Below are positions 1 through 6,748 of a stretch of DNA of 21,823 nucleotides, piece by piece. Every line of letters begins with the position of its first letter. The stretch's first letter is position 1. The stretch is from assembly GCA_023412755.1 (NCBI GenBank), contig JAEZCB010000108.1, positions 1 to 21,823 on the forward strand. The letters run 5' to 3'. A program made the translations under genes and the position numbers. This stretch comes from Bacteroidota bacterium (GTDB taxonomy: Bacteria > Bacteroidota > Bacteroidia > Flavobacteriales_F > PHOS-HE28). The notes below the pieces were generated by a model. That model saw nothing but the letters and a program-made list of their open reading frames with translations. It searched no databases and was not told where the DNA came from.

Positions 1-1050
1 CATCCAGATGCCGTCGCGCTCGGGAATGTGCCCCTTGATCGCAATGCCGCCGCTCTCCTCCCCGCCCAGCAGCACATCCTCGGTGATCATGATGCCGCAG
101 ATCCACTTGAAACCGATCTTCACCACCTTGTATTCCAGCCCGTAGTGCTCGCACATCTTCTTCACCTTCGGCGTTGCGCTGAAGGCCACCACCACCTTGC
201 CGGTGAACTTCTTGTACTTCACCAGGTAATGGATCAGCAGCAGGATGATGTGGTGTGAATCGATGAACTCGCCCTTGCCATTGTAGAGCCCGATCCGGTC
301 GGCATCGCCATCCACCGCCAGTCCGCAGTCGATGTCGCTGTTCTTGATCATTTCGCTGAACTCCTTGAGGTTCTTGTGGATCGGCTCCGGTGCCTGCCCA
401 TGGAAGCCGGGGTTATGCTCGCAGTGCAGCAGCTCCACCCCTTTCAGGATCCGCGGGATCACGTTCTGTCCGGAACCGTACATGGCATCGAAACCGAGCT
501 TCATGCCGCTCTTGCGGATGGCTTCCAGATCGAAGTTCTTTTCCACATGTTCCACGTACATGGTCTCCAGATCCACGTACTTGAGCATGCCGTCCTTCTC
601 CGTCTGTGCCAGATCGATGCTTGTGAGATCGAGCGTATGGCTCCCGGGAATGATGTCCTCGATCTCCTGGATGTGTTCGGGGATCAGTGGGCCGCCGTAG
701 TTGCCTTTCAGCTTATAGCCGTTGTAGCCCGGTGGGTTGTGGCTGGCGGTGATGATCACGCCCATGGAGGCCTTTAGCTGGTGCGCACCCAGCGATACCA
801 TGGGCGTGCTCACAAAACCCTTCGCCAGATGCACCTTGATGCCTTTGCTGATGAAGACCCTGGCGGTGGTGTGCGCGAAAAGCTCGCCCGCGAAACGGCA
901 ATCGTGCCCCACCACGATGCTGGGATCATTCGGAAAGTTCTTCTTCACCCATTCGGCCACAGCCACACTCACACGCGCCACATTATCCACGGTGAACTCC
1001 TGTGCGATGATCGCGCGCCACCCATCCGTTCCGAACTTGATCTTGGTCAT
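1..1050 (-). CDS. Phosphoglucomutase/phosphomannomutase family protein (3' end cut by window edge)
   Basis: This enzyme of the alpha-D-phosphohexomutase superfamily moves a phosphate between the 1- and 6-positions of a hexose through a phosphoserine, supplying sugar phosphates for nucleotide sugars and envelope glycans. The sequence shows FGTDGWR at residues 6-12, the phosphoserine loop TASHNP at 101-106 (Ser103), the Mg-binding DGDADR near 247 and the sugar-specificity loop GGEESGG near 330. The visible 350 codons end at KGHIPERDGIWM on the window edge; family members usually run about 450-470 residues, so the phosphate-binding C-terminal domain lies outside. The start puts FGTDGWR at the family's usual distance from the N-terminus. 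Whether it prefers glucose, mannose or glucosamine phosphate cannot be told from motifs alone. It is transcribed away from the lolD-like gene. Confidence 0.93.
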   Translation of the reverse strand, partial: MTKIKFGTDGWRAIIAQEFTVDNVARVSVAVAEWVKKNFPNDPSIVVGHDCRFAGELFAHTTARVFISKGIKVHLAKGFVSTPMVSLGAHQLKASMGVIITASHNPPGYNGYKLKGNYGGPLIPEHIQEIEDIIPGSHTLDLTSIDLAQTEKDGMLKYVDLETMYVEHVEKNFDLEAIRKSGMKLGFDAMYGSGQNVIPRILKGVELLHCEHNPGFHGQAPEPIHKNLKEFSEMIKNSDIDCGLAVDGDADRIGLYNGKGEFIDSHHIILLLIHYLVKYKKFTGKVVVAFSATPKVKKMCEHYGLEYKVVKIGFKWICGIMITEDVLLGGEESGGIAIKGHIPERDGIWM

Positions 1051-1177
1051 ACCGAAATTGTTGAAATAAGGGCGCGAATTTAGGGCATCAGGTGGCAGTT
1101 GCCGGTTGTAGGCCGTACGCTGTACCGTTGTCCAGAATGCGCAAGGATCTGGGGTCGCGGAACGCTTGCGATACCCA

Positions 1178-1260
1178 CCTGATAACGGAGCACTGCCAAC
1201 TGACAACCGCGCTTCCCCAAAGGTTCCTCCCCTGACAACGGAGCACTGGCAACTGACAAC
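1178..1260. repeat. Two direct repeats with CAACTGACAAC core in the pgm-lolD gap
   Basis: Two 30-base copies lie at 1178-1207 and 1231-1260 and differ at two positions; each reads CCTGA(T/C)AACGGAGCACTG, then (C/G)CAACTGACAAC. The 53-base period continues weakly into the following bases (TCCCCAAAGGTTCC against TCCCCAAGTTCC). A related copy lies in opposite orientation at 1087-1107, where the reverse strand reads ACAACCGGCAACTG followed by CCACCTGAT; CCACCTGAT recurs at 1175-1183. The whole 239-base gap between the two divergent genes (1051-1289) otherwise shows no gene. The copies are non-coding as far as can be seen, and their function is unknown. Confidence 0.7.
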
Positions 1261-1274
1261 TGTCCCCAAGTTCC

Positions 1275-1282
1275 GTTCTTTG
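1275..1282 (+). promoter_or_regulatory. Weak -7-like element (GTTCTTTG) before the lolD-like gene
   Basis: The element matches TAnnTTTG at six of eight positions, retains the TTTG half, and ends 7 bases before the ATG at 1290. No matching -33 TTG is seen at the usual spacing. It is listed because the same placement recurs before other genes in this window. Confidence 0.28.
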
Positions 1283-1289
1283 CACCCGC

Positions 1290-1937
1290 ATGATCGAAGC
1301 CCGGGCCATTCGAAAACAGTACGGCGATCTACAGGTATTGAAGGGGGTGGACCTTTCGGTGGCGAAGGGCGAAGTGGTTAGCATCGTGGGGGCCAGCGGT
1401 GCGGGCAAGAGCACGCTGCTGCAGATCATAGGCACCCTGGATAAGGCCGATAGTGGTGAACTGAAGGTGAACGGCCAGGATGTGATGCGCATGAATACCC
1501 GTGCGTTGAGCGAATTCAGGAACCGCAACATCGGTTTTGTTTTCCAGTTCCACCACCTGTTGCCGGAGTTCTCCGCGCTGGAGAACACCATGATGCCCGG
1601 TCTCATAGCCGGCAGATCCCCCAGGGACCTGGAGCCGCGCGCGAGGCAGCTGCTGGAGCGGCTCAATGTGCATGGGCGCGCCGATCACAAACCCGCCCAG
1701 ATGAGTGGAGGGGAGCAGCAACGTGTGGCGGTGGCACGTGCTCTTTTCAACAGCCCGGCCGTGGTGCTGGCGGATGAGCCTTCCGGCAACCTGGATTCGG
1801 TGCATGCCCGCGAACTGCACAAACTCTTCTTCGATCTGCGCAAGGAATTCGGGCAGACATTCGTGATCGTAACACACAACGAGGAGCTGGCCGAAATGGC
1901 CGATCGCCGCCTGGTGATCAAGGATGGCGTTATCTGA
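1290..1937 (+). CDS. lolD: LolD-like ABC transporter ATP-binding protein
   Basis: This 215-residue nucleotide-binding subunit is of the MacB/LolD/FtsE type. Such ATPases power either extraction of lipoproteins from the inner membrane (LolCDE) or mechanotransmission by MacB-like permeases. Visible motifs are Walker A GASGAGKST at 34-42, the Q-loop Gln86 in FVFQF, the signature MSGGEQQ at 138-144, Walker B VVLADE at 158-163 and the switch His196 in VTHN. The length is normal for LolD. No LolC/E-type permease lies beside it, which is common for lolD in Bacteroidota. The lolD assignment rests on overall resemblance; another exporter of the same subfamily is possible. The start follows a weak TTTG element by only 7 bases, so the transcript leader may be very short. 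Confidence 0.9.
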   Translation: MIEARAIRKQYGDLQVLKGVDLSVAKGEVVSIVGASGAGKSTLLQIIGTLDKADSGELKVNGQDVMRMNTRALSEFRNRNIGFVFQFHHLLPEFSALENTMMPGLIAGRSPRDLEPRARQLLERLNVHGRADHKPAQMSGGEQQRVAVARALFNSPAVVLADEPSGNLDSVHARELHKLFFDLRKEFGQTFVIVTHNEELAEMADRRLVIKDGVI

Positions 1938-1940
1938 GCA

Positions 1941-1969
1941 TTGAGCACCTTAGGCTCCACTTACCTTAG
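1941..1969 (+). promoter_or_regulatory. Candidate Bacteroidota-type promoter for the DUF4412 gene
   Basis: TTG at 1941-1943 and TACCTTAG at 1962-1969 (seven of eight against TAnnTTTG) are 18 bases apart, close to the 19-21 known for Bacteroidota promoters. A second candidate -7 box, TACCTTTA at 1979-1986 (also seven of eight), ends 7 bases before the ATG at 1994. Either could serve, and sequence alone cannot decide. Confidence 0.4.
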
Positions 1970-1993
1970 CTGCATCATTACCTTTAAAAGAAC

Positions 1994-2689
1994 ATGAGAA
2001 AGATACTTGCCCTGCTGCTGCTTATCCCATTCCTCCAGCTCCACGCCCAGGACGATGGCTTCGTAGGCTCTTTCGATATGCAGATACACACCTACAAGAA
2101 GGACAAGGAGGAAAAGGATAGTCCGGTTACCGTTCGCTTCTGGAGCAAGGAGGACCAACTGGTGATGCAACCCCTGATGAAGGGGCCGGATGCACAGGAT
2201 GTCCGGATGATCACGGACATGAAGAAGGACGAGATGTACACGCTGATCACCGATGCGAGCGGCAAAAAGATGGCCATGAAAATGCCACGCCCCAAAGTGG
2301 ATCCCGCGCAGGCTGGAGAAGGTGAGGATGACATGGAAATAACCAAAACGAACGAGACCAAGACCATTGAAGGACATACCGTGCGCAAGTATGTTGGCCG
2401 CGATGAGGATGGCAGCTGGACCGCATGGGTGGCCGAGGATCTGAAGGCGCCCTTCGAGCAGTTCTCCCGTGCCCTTGGAGGTGGAGCTACCGGTAAGAAA
2501 CAGCCCAAAGGACCGGCCACGCTGGCCGATGGAATGCCTTTGGAAACCACCTGGGAAGCGCACGATGGCCGCGAGAAGATGGTGATGTACATGAAGAACC
2601 TGAAAGTGGGCAGCGTGGACGAAAAGGCCTTCGACATGAGCGGCTATGAGGTGATGGAATTGCCGGGCATGATGGGCGGTGGCCGTTGA
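1994..2689 (+). CDS. Secreted DUF4412-type protein
   Basis: This 231-residue protein begins with a classical signal peptide: MRK, a Leu-rich core to about residue 17, and a likely cut after HAQ near residue 20. The mature part is mostly polar and beta-strand-like, with many Met, Lys and Asp residues. It contains a segment resembling the DUF4412 family (regions around RMITDMKKDEMYTLIT and VRKYVGRDEDGSWTAWVAEDL). DUF4412 proteins are exported proteins of unknown function common in Bacteroidota. A Gly-rich tail (GMMGGGR) ends the protein. It sits 56 bases after the lolD-like gene and has its own promoter candidate. The family call is from recollection of sequence style; the exported nature is seen directly. 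Confidence 0.78.
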   Translation: MRKILALLLLIPFLQLHAQDDGFVGSFDMQIHTYKKDKEEKDSPVTVRFWSKEDQLVMQPLMKGPDAQDVRMITDMKKDEMYTLITDASGKKMAMKMPRPKVDPAQAGEGEDDMEITKTNETKTIEGHTVRKYVGRDEDGSWTAWVAEDLKAPFEQFSRALGGGATGKKQPKGPATLADGMPLETTWEAHDGREKMVMYMKNLKVGSVDEKAFDMSGYEVMELPGMMGGGR

Positions 2690-2828
2690 ATGGCGCGGCT
2701 GGAACATCTGGAGGCGGTGGTTCCTGTTCTGTGTGCGAAGCGGGCGGAACGGCGCCCATGCGTGTAAAGCGCATAGCCACCACGGTCCCCATGGCGGCGC
2801 GGAACAAGCAGGGCGAACAGGATAAGCC

Positions 2829-3620
2829 GTGAAACAGGCAAGGCGGGAGGAACTGCGCACGATCCTGGAGGAAGCCTACGATCGTTACGCAAGACCGGAT
2901 TTCGTGCAGGATGATCCGATCCAGGTTCCCAGGCACTTCACCCGGCGGGAAGATGCCGAAAGCATCGGCTTCATCACGGCCACCATAGCCTGGGGCCAGC
3001 GCAAGACCATCATCGCCAATGCCTGGAAACTGGCGCGCGCCATGGATGAGCGGCCACATCAATTCATCATGCATGCGGATAAGGATGACCTGCGGCTCTT
3101 GGAGAAATTCGTGCACCGCACATTCAATGGCGCCGATCTGCGGCAGTTCATCCTATCCATAAGGCACTTGTACACCACGTATGGCGGCATGGAAGCGGCC
3201 TTTCTGGATGGTGAGGGCCCGGTGGACATGGGCACGGCCATCCCGCTTTTCCGGCGCAGGTTCTTCGAAGTGGCACATGATCCCCGTACATTGAAGCATG
3301 TGGCCGATCCGGCACGTGGCAGCCACGCGAAGCGGATAAACATGTACCTGCGGTGGATGGTGCGCTCCGCCGATCGTGGCATCGATCTCGGGCTTTGGAA
3401 GCGCATCCGGCCCGCGCAGTTGATGATGCCTCTTGATGTGCATACCGGCCGCATAGCCCGCATGCTCGGTCTATTGGCGCGGAAGCAGGATGATTGGAGG
3501 GCCGTGGAAGAATTGACCGAAGCCTTGCGCGGTTTCGATCCCATGGATCCCGTGCGGTTCGATATCGCCCTGTTCGGCATGGGTGTGGCCGCGGCACGGA
3601 AGTCCGATCGCTTACCTTAG
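2829..3620 (+). CDS. TIGR02757 family protein (DUF2400), function unknown
   Basis: This 263-residue soluble protein matches the conserved TIGR02757 pattern. Features are an N-terminal RYARPDFVQDDPIQVPRHF segment, the motif ATIAWGQRKTIIANA near residue 55, LDVHTGRIARMLGLLARKQ near 201-220, and the C-terminal block ALRGFDPMDPVRFDIALFGMGV. The family is widespread in Bacteroidota and some other phyla, and no reaction is established for it. The start is GTG: an in-frame TAA lies two codons upstream, so no earlier start exists, and a purine-rich AACAGG lies just before. The stop codon is part of TACCTTAG, a possible -7 box for the next gene, whose ATG is 10 bases further on. Confidence 0.87.
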   Translation: MKQARREELRTILEEAYDRYARPDFVQDDPIQVPRHFTRREDAESIGFITATIAWGQRKTIIANAWKLARAMDERPHQFIMHADKDDLRLLEKFVHRTFNGADLRQFILSIRHLYTTYGGMEAAFLDGEGPVDMGTAIPLFRRRFFEVAHDPRTLKHVADPARGSHAKRINMYLRWMVRSADRGIDLGLWKRIRPAQLMMPLDVHTGRIARMLGLLARKQDDWRAVEELTEALRGFDPMDPVRFDIALFGMGVAAARKSDRLP

Positions 3621-3630
3621 GATACCACAA

Positions 3631-4296
3631 ATGGCAGCCACCCGACACCGGGGCCGCAAAAGCTCCATGCGCTGGATACTTTGGGGTGTCATCATCCTTG
3701 CGGTCTCTGTGGCGATAGCCTGGGGTTTCCGCAGCAATACCTCCATGCGTTTGTTCGACCGGCTACCCTTGCGCAACAACGACATCGTTCTTTTAGGAGA
3801 CAGTCATTTCGAGTATTTCGATGCCGCCGAAATGCTCAACGACAGGCGCATTCGCAACAGGGGCATCAGTGGCCAGACATCCGCCGAGATGTTGCGCCGC
3901 ATGGATGAGGTCGAAAGGGCCGGCCCGCGCATGGTACTGCTCCTTGCCGGGGCCAATGATGCTTTTCAGAAGCGAGGTACGGAGGCCTACCTGCGGGACA
4001 TGGAACAGTTGATCGCACGCGCGAAGGCCGCCGCCAAAGGTGTCGCTGTGCTCTCCATCCCTCCCACCACGGACCGGGAATTCCAACCGGAATTGGACAG
4101 ATACAATGCGGTGCTTACGCGGCTTTGCGAGCGGCTGGATGTCACCTACATAGACCTGCGCCCCGCGCTGGAAAAAGATGGGCTGCTGGACCCGGCGCTC
4201 ACTTATGATGGGCTGCACCTCAACACGGATGGTTACCGGCGCATAGTGCCATTGATAAAGCCATTCCTGAAAGCACCAGATCGCACCGTCCCGTGA
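3631..4296 (+). CDS. Membrane-anchored SGNH/GDSL hydrolase
   Basis: This 221-residue protein has a basic N-terminus (RHRGRKSS) and one membrane segment at about 14-32, placing the catalytic domain in the periplasm. The SGNH blocks are complete: GDSH at 56-59 (nucleophile Ser58), block II Gly81 in GISGQTS, block III GAND at 107-110 (Asn109), and block V DGLH with Asp193 and His196. Such enzymes remove or transfer acyl groups on sugars or lipids. An in-frame GTG at 3583 exists, but it would overlap the upstream gene and add an unlikely N-terminus; ATG 3631 is preferred, with Met13 as another option. Directly downstream are an MBOAT acyltransferase and a second SGNH-like protein, so a role in glycan O-acylation or its reversal is inferred. 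Confidence 0.86.
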   Translation: MAATRHRGRKSSMRWILWGVIILAVSVAIAWGFRSNTSMRLFDRLPLRNNDIVLLGDSHFEYFDAAEMLNDRRIRNRGISGQTSAEMLRRMDEVERAGPRMVLLLAGANDAFQKRGTEAYLRDMEQLIARAKAAAKGVAVLSIPPTTDREFQPELDRYNAVLTRLCERLDVTYIDLRPALEKDGLLDPALTYDGLHLNTDGYRRIVPLIKPFLKAPDRTVP

Positions 4297-4310
4297 TCCG
4301 GCCGGCCTTC

Positions 4311-4318
4311 TACTTTTG
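4311..4318 (+). promoter_or_regulatory. -7-like element TACTTTTG before the MBOAT gene
   Basis: A full match to TAnnTTTG lies in the 46-base gap between the SGNH gene and the MBOAT gene, 24 bases before the ATG at 4343. A GC palindrome (CCGGCCGG, 4298-4305) sits just upstream. No -33 TTG is seen at suitable spacing. It could allow separate expression of the two downstream genes. Confidence 0.35.
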
Positions 4319-4342
4319 GCGCCGCACCCCTGGTGCACGCGG

Positions 4343-5764
4343 ATGATCTTCAACTCGCTGCCCTTCGTGATCTTCCTGGTGCTGGTGTTCGCGCTGCACT
4401 GGATGCCGCTGACCCGGGACGGACGCCACCAGAACACCGTGCTGCTCCTCGCCAGCTATGTGTTCTACGGCTGGTGGGATCCGCGCTTCCTGGTGCTCAT
4501 CCTCTTCTCCTCGCTGGTGGACTACTTTCTCGCATTGCGCATCGGGGCCACCGCCGATCCACGCATGCGCCACACATGGCTCATGCTCAGTGTGGCCGCG
4601 AACCTGGGCTTGCTCTTCTTCTTCAAGTATTTCAACTTCTTCGTCTCCTCCTTCAAACTGGCCTTCGGGCTTCCGGAGGTGCCCTCCACACTGGACATCA
4701 TCCTGCCGGTGGGGATCAGCTTCTATACGTTCCAGACGATGAGTTACACGATCGATGTGTACCACCGCCGCATGGAGCCCACCCGGGACCTGCCGCGCTT
4801 CCTCACGTTCGTGGCCTTCTTCCCGCAGCTGGTGGCAGGCCCCATAGAACGTGCGCGGGCTTTGCTTCCCCAGTTCGGAAGGCCGCGCACCTTCGACCAT
4901 GATACGGCCGTGGCGGGCTGCAGGCTCATTCTGTTGGGGGCGTTCAAGAAGATCGTGGTGGCCGATCGCATAGCACCGATCACCGATGGCATCTTCGCAA
5001 CACCCGGCGCGCAGGCCGGCTGGATCGCCTTCCTGGGTTTGGCGCTCTTCTTCATTCAGGTCTATGGCGATTTCAGTGGCTACAGCGACATCGCCATCGG
5101 CACCGCCCGCTTGTTCAGCATCGGCCTCATGCTCAATTTCGACCGGCCCTTCTTTTCAACCTCGCTGAAGGAATTCTGGGGCCGCTGGCACATCTCCCTC
5201 ATGACCTGGTTCCGGGACTACCTGTACATACCGCTGGGCGGCGGACGGGTGAGCCGTTGGAAGGCGCACCGCAACGTGTTCCTCACCTTCCTGCTCAGTG
5301 GCCTCTGGCACGGTGCGCATTGGAATTTCGTGATCTGGGGCGGGCTGCATGGCGTATTGGTGATCACGGAACAGCGCATGCGGCTGGCGGATGCCCGGTG
5401 GCCAGGCTGGTTGAAATGGCCGCTGATCTTCATCCCATTCACACTCACCATGGTCTTCTTCCGCTCTCCCACGCTGGAGCATGCCCTCTTCTACCTGCAG
5501 GGCCTCTTCACCCGTGCCGCTGATGGGGAGATGCTTTTTTCACTGCTACGGCGGAATGAGATCTCGCTCTTCGCCTTCGGCATCACCATGTTGATGATCG
5601 CCATGCTCCTCCTGTTGGAACGTGCGAGCTTCAGTTCCCGGATCACCAACTCCTTCCGGGGATCTACGTGGATGCGGCGCATGGGCTATGCCACCATGAT
5701 CCTGTTGATCGGTCTCTTCGGCGTGTTCACCGATCCACGTGCTTTCGTTTATTTCCAGTTCTAG
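4343..5764 (+). CDS. MBOAT family O-acyltransferase (AlgI/DltB-like)
   Basis: This 473-residue polytopic membrane protein belongs to the membrane-bound O-acyltransferase family. In AlgI-like systems the protein carries an acyl group across the inner membrane for transfer to a polysaccharide by a periplasmic SGNH partner. It opens with MIFNSLPF, typical of the family. The conserved core reads FWGRWHISLMTWFRDYLYIP (His283), then SGLWHGAHWNF with the invariant His323, and earlier FPQLVAGPI near 160-168 and YGDFSGYSDIAIG near 241-253. About ten hydrophobic segments are visible. An upstream GTG in frame would add only a short non-hydrophobic leader, so ATG 4343 is chosen. The stop abuts the ATG of the next gene with no gap, implying co-translation. 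The acceptor sugar is unknown. Confidence 0.93.
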   Translation: MIFNSLPFVIFLVLVFALHWMPLTRDGRHQNTVLLLASYVFYGWWDPRFLVLILFSSLVDYFLALRIGATADPRMRHTWLMLSVAANLGLLFFFKYFNFFVSSFKLAFGLPEVPSTLDIILPVGISFYTFQTMSYTIDVYHRRMEPTRDLPRFLTFVAFFPQLVAGPIERARALLPQFGRPRTFDHDTAVAGCRLILLGAFKKIVVADRIAPITDGIFATPGAQAGWIAFLGLALFFIQVYGDFSGYSDIAIGTARLFSIGLMLNFDRPFFSTSLKEFWGRWHISLMTWFRDYLYIPLGGGRVSRWKAHRNVFLTFLLSGLWHGAHWNFVIWGGLHGVLVITEQRMRLADARWPGWLKWPLIFIPFTLTMVFFRSPTLEHALFYLQGLFTRAADGEMLFSLLRRNEISLFAFGITMLMIAMLLLLERASFSSRITNSFRGSTWMRRMGYATMILLIGLFGVFTDPRAFVYFQF

Positions 5765-6700
5765 ATGCGCCGGTTCCTCAAAAAGATCCTCGTGCTCTGC
5801 CTGCTCATGCTTGCGGCGGCGATCGTACTGGATGCCGCATTCACCAGCATCTTCCGCGAAGGCCGCACGGTCAAGGCACAATGGCTGAGAAGCATCCAGG
5901 GGCAGCACTTCGATGTGGTGGTCACCGGTTCCTCCCGTGCCTGGTGGAACATTGATGTGAATGCCATCGCACGCGCATGTGATCTGCGCGCCATCAGCTT
6001 GGCCAACAACCATTTCACGCCTTCGGAAGTGCTGCTTTCATTGAAGTTGTTCCTGGCCAATGGGAATACGGTGGATAGGATCCTGTATGAAGTGAACTAC
6101 CAAAGCCTGAGTGTGGAGCAGGATGAATTCTCAAGCACCGTTTACGATCACCTGCCCTGGCTGGAGGATACGATCGTGTACGGCCATCTTGCATACCGTT
6201 CCAATGAATGGATCTGGTTGCGGCATGTGCCTTTCGCCAGGTATGCCCGTTACAATTTCCGCTGGGGAGCGGAAGAGGCCTTGGTAACGCTGCTGGATGA
6301 ACGGAACACCCTCTTCGACAGCACCGGCAGTTTCTTCATAGACCGGGATTACCGGGGTTATCCGTACTACGAGGTGCGGCCCACGACATTCCGGTTGAAT
6401 GATGACATACGGCGGACCATCCGGTTGTGTGAAGAGCGTGGGATCCAACTCGTTCTCTTTATGGCACCATACTACAGGCTCAGGATGTTCGAAGGTGGTG
6501 AAGAACAACTCCGGAACATGTTGAATGAAGAAGGACTGGTGATGCATGACTTCTCGATGCGGCTGGACAGCACCATCCATTTCGACAACAACTATCACCT
6601 GAGCCTGCGTGGCGGCCGCCTTTTCACGGATATGCTCATCAACGAACTGGTGTGCCCTGAACAGATGAGCAAGAACATGCCGGCAAGCCCCGTTCAATGA
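5765..6700 (+). CDS. SGNH-like protein paired with MBOAT (putative acyl-transfer partner)
   Basis: This 311-residue protein has an N-terminal membrane anchor or signal segment (about 5-24) and a periplasmic domain. VVVTGSSRAWWNID at 51-64 resembles the first SGNH block of AlgJ/AlgX/DUF1574-like proteins, with Ser56 or Ser57 as the likely nucleophile. Near the C-terminus, FDNNYHLS at 273-280 gives Asp274 and His278 as the likely rest of the triad. The context supports this, since the ATG follows the MBOAT stop directly. By analogy with alginate acetylation it would move the acyl group onto the glycan. The family is not recognised by name and overall resemblance is weak, so the function is inferred from the motif pair and gene order. 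Confidence 0.72.
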   Translation: MRRFLKKILVLCLLMLAAAIVLDAAFTSIFREGRTVKAQWLRSIQGQHFDVVVTGSSRAWWNIDVNAIARACDLRAISLANNHFTPSEVLLSLKLFLANGNTVDRILYEVNYQSLSVEQDEFSSTVYDHLPWLEDTIVYGHLAYRSNEWIWLRHVPFARYARYNFRWGAEEALVTLLDERNTLFDSTGSFFIDRDYRGYPYYEVRPTTFRLNDDIRRTIRLCEERGIQLVLFMAPYYRLRMFEGGEEQLRNMLNEEGLVMHDFSMRLDSTIHFDNNYHLSLRGGRLFTDMLINELVCPEQMSKNMPASPVQ

Positions 6701-6703
6701 TCT

Positions 6704-6724
6704 GGACCGGACCAACGCCGGTCC
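6704..6724 (+). terminator. Hairpin after the O-acylation cassette
   Basis: A perfect 7-base stem, GGACCGG against CCGGTCC, closes a 7-base loop just 3 bases after the stop of the preceding gene. There is no T-run directly behind it, so it may be a weak terminator or an mRNA end protector. It precedes the promoter candidate of the next gene. Confidence 0.35.
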
Positions 6725-6734
6725 GCTATCCGTC

Positions 6735-6742
6735 TATCTTTG
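6735..6742 (+). promoter_or_regulatory. -7 element TATCTTTG before the BatA-like gene
   Basis: Full match to TAnnTTTG, ending 6 bases before the ATG at 6749. If active, transcription would begin at or almost at the start codon. No -33 TTG is evident at the normal spacing. Confidence 0.42.
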
Positions 6743-6748
6743 GCACCG

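Noticed and set aside
2690..2767. 25-codon forward frame MARLEHLEAVV directly after the DUF4412 stop, and a 5-base hairpin at 2758-2774
   Set aside because: Too short and without ribosome binding site or recognisable pattern; the hairpin has no T-run and is weak.
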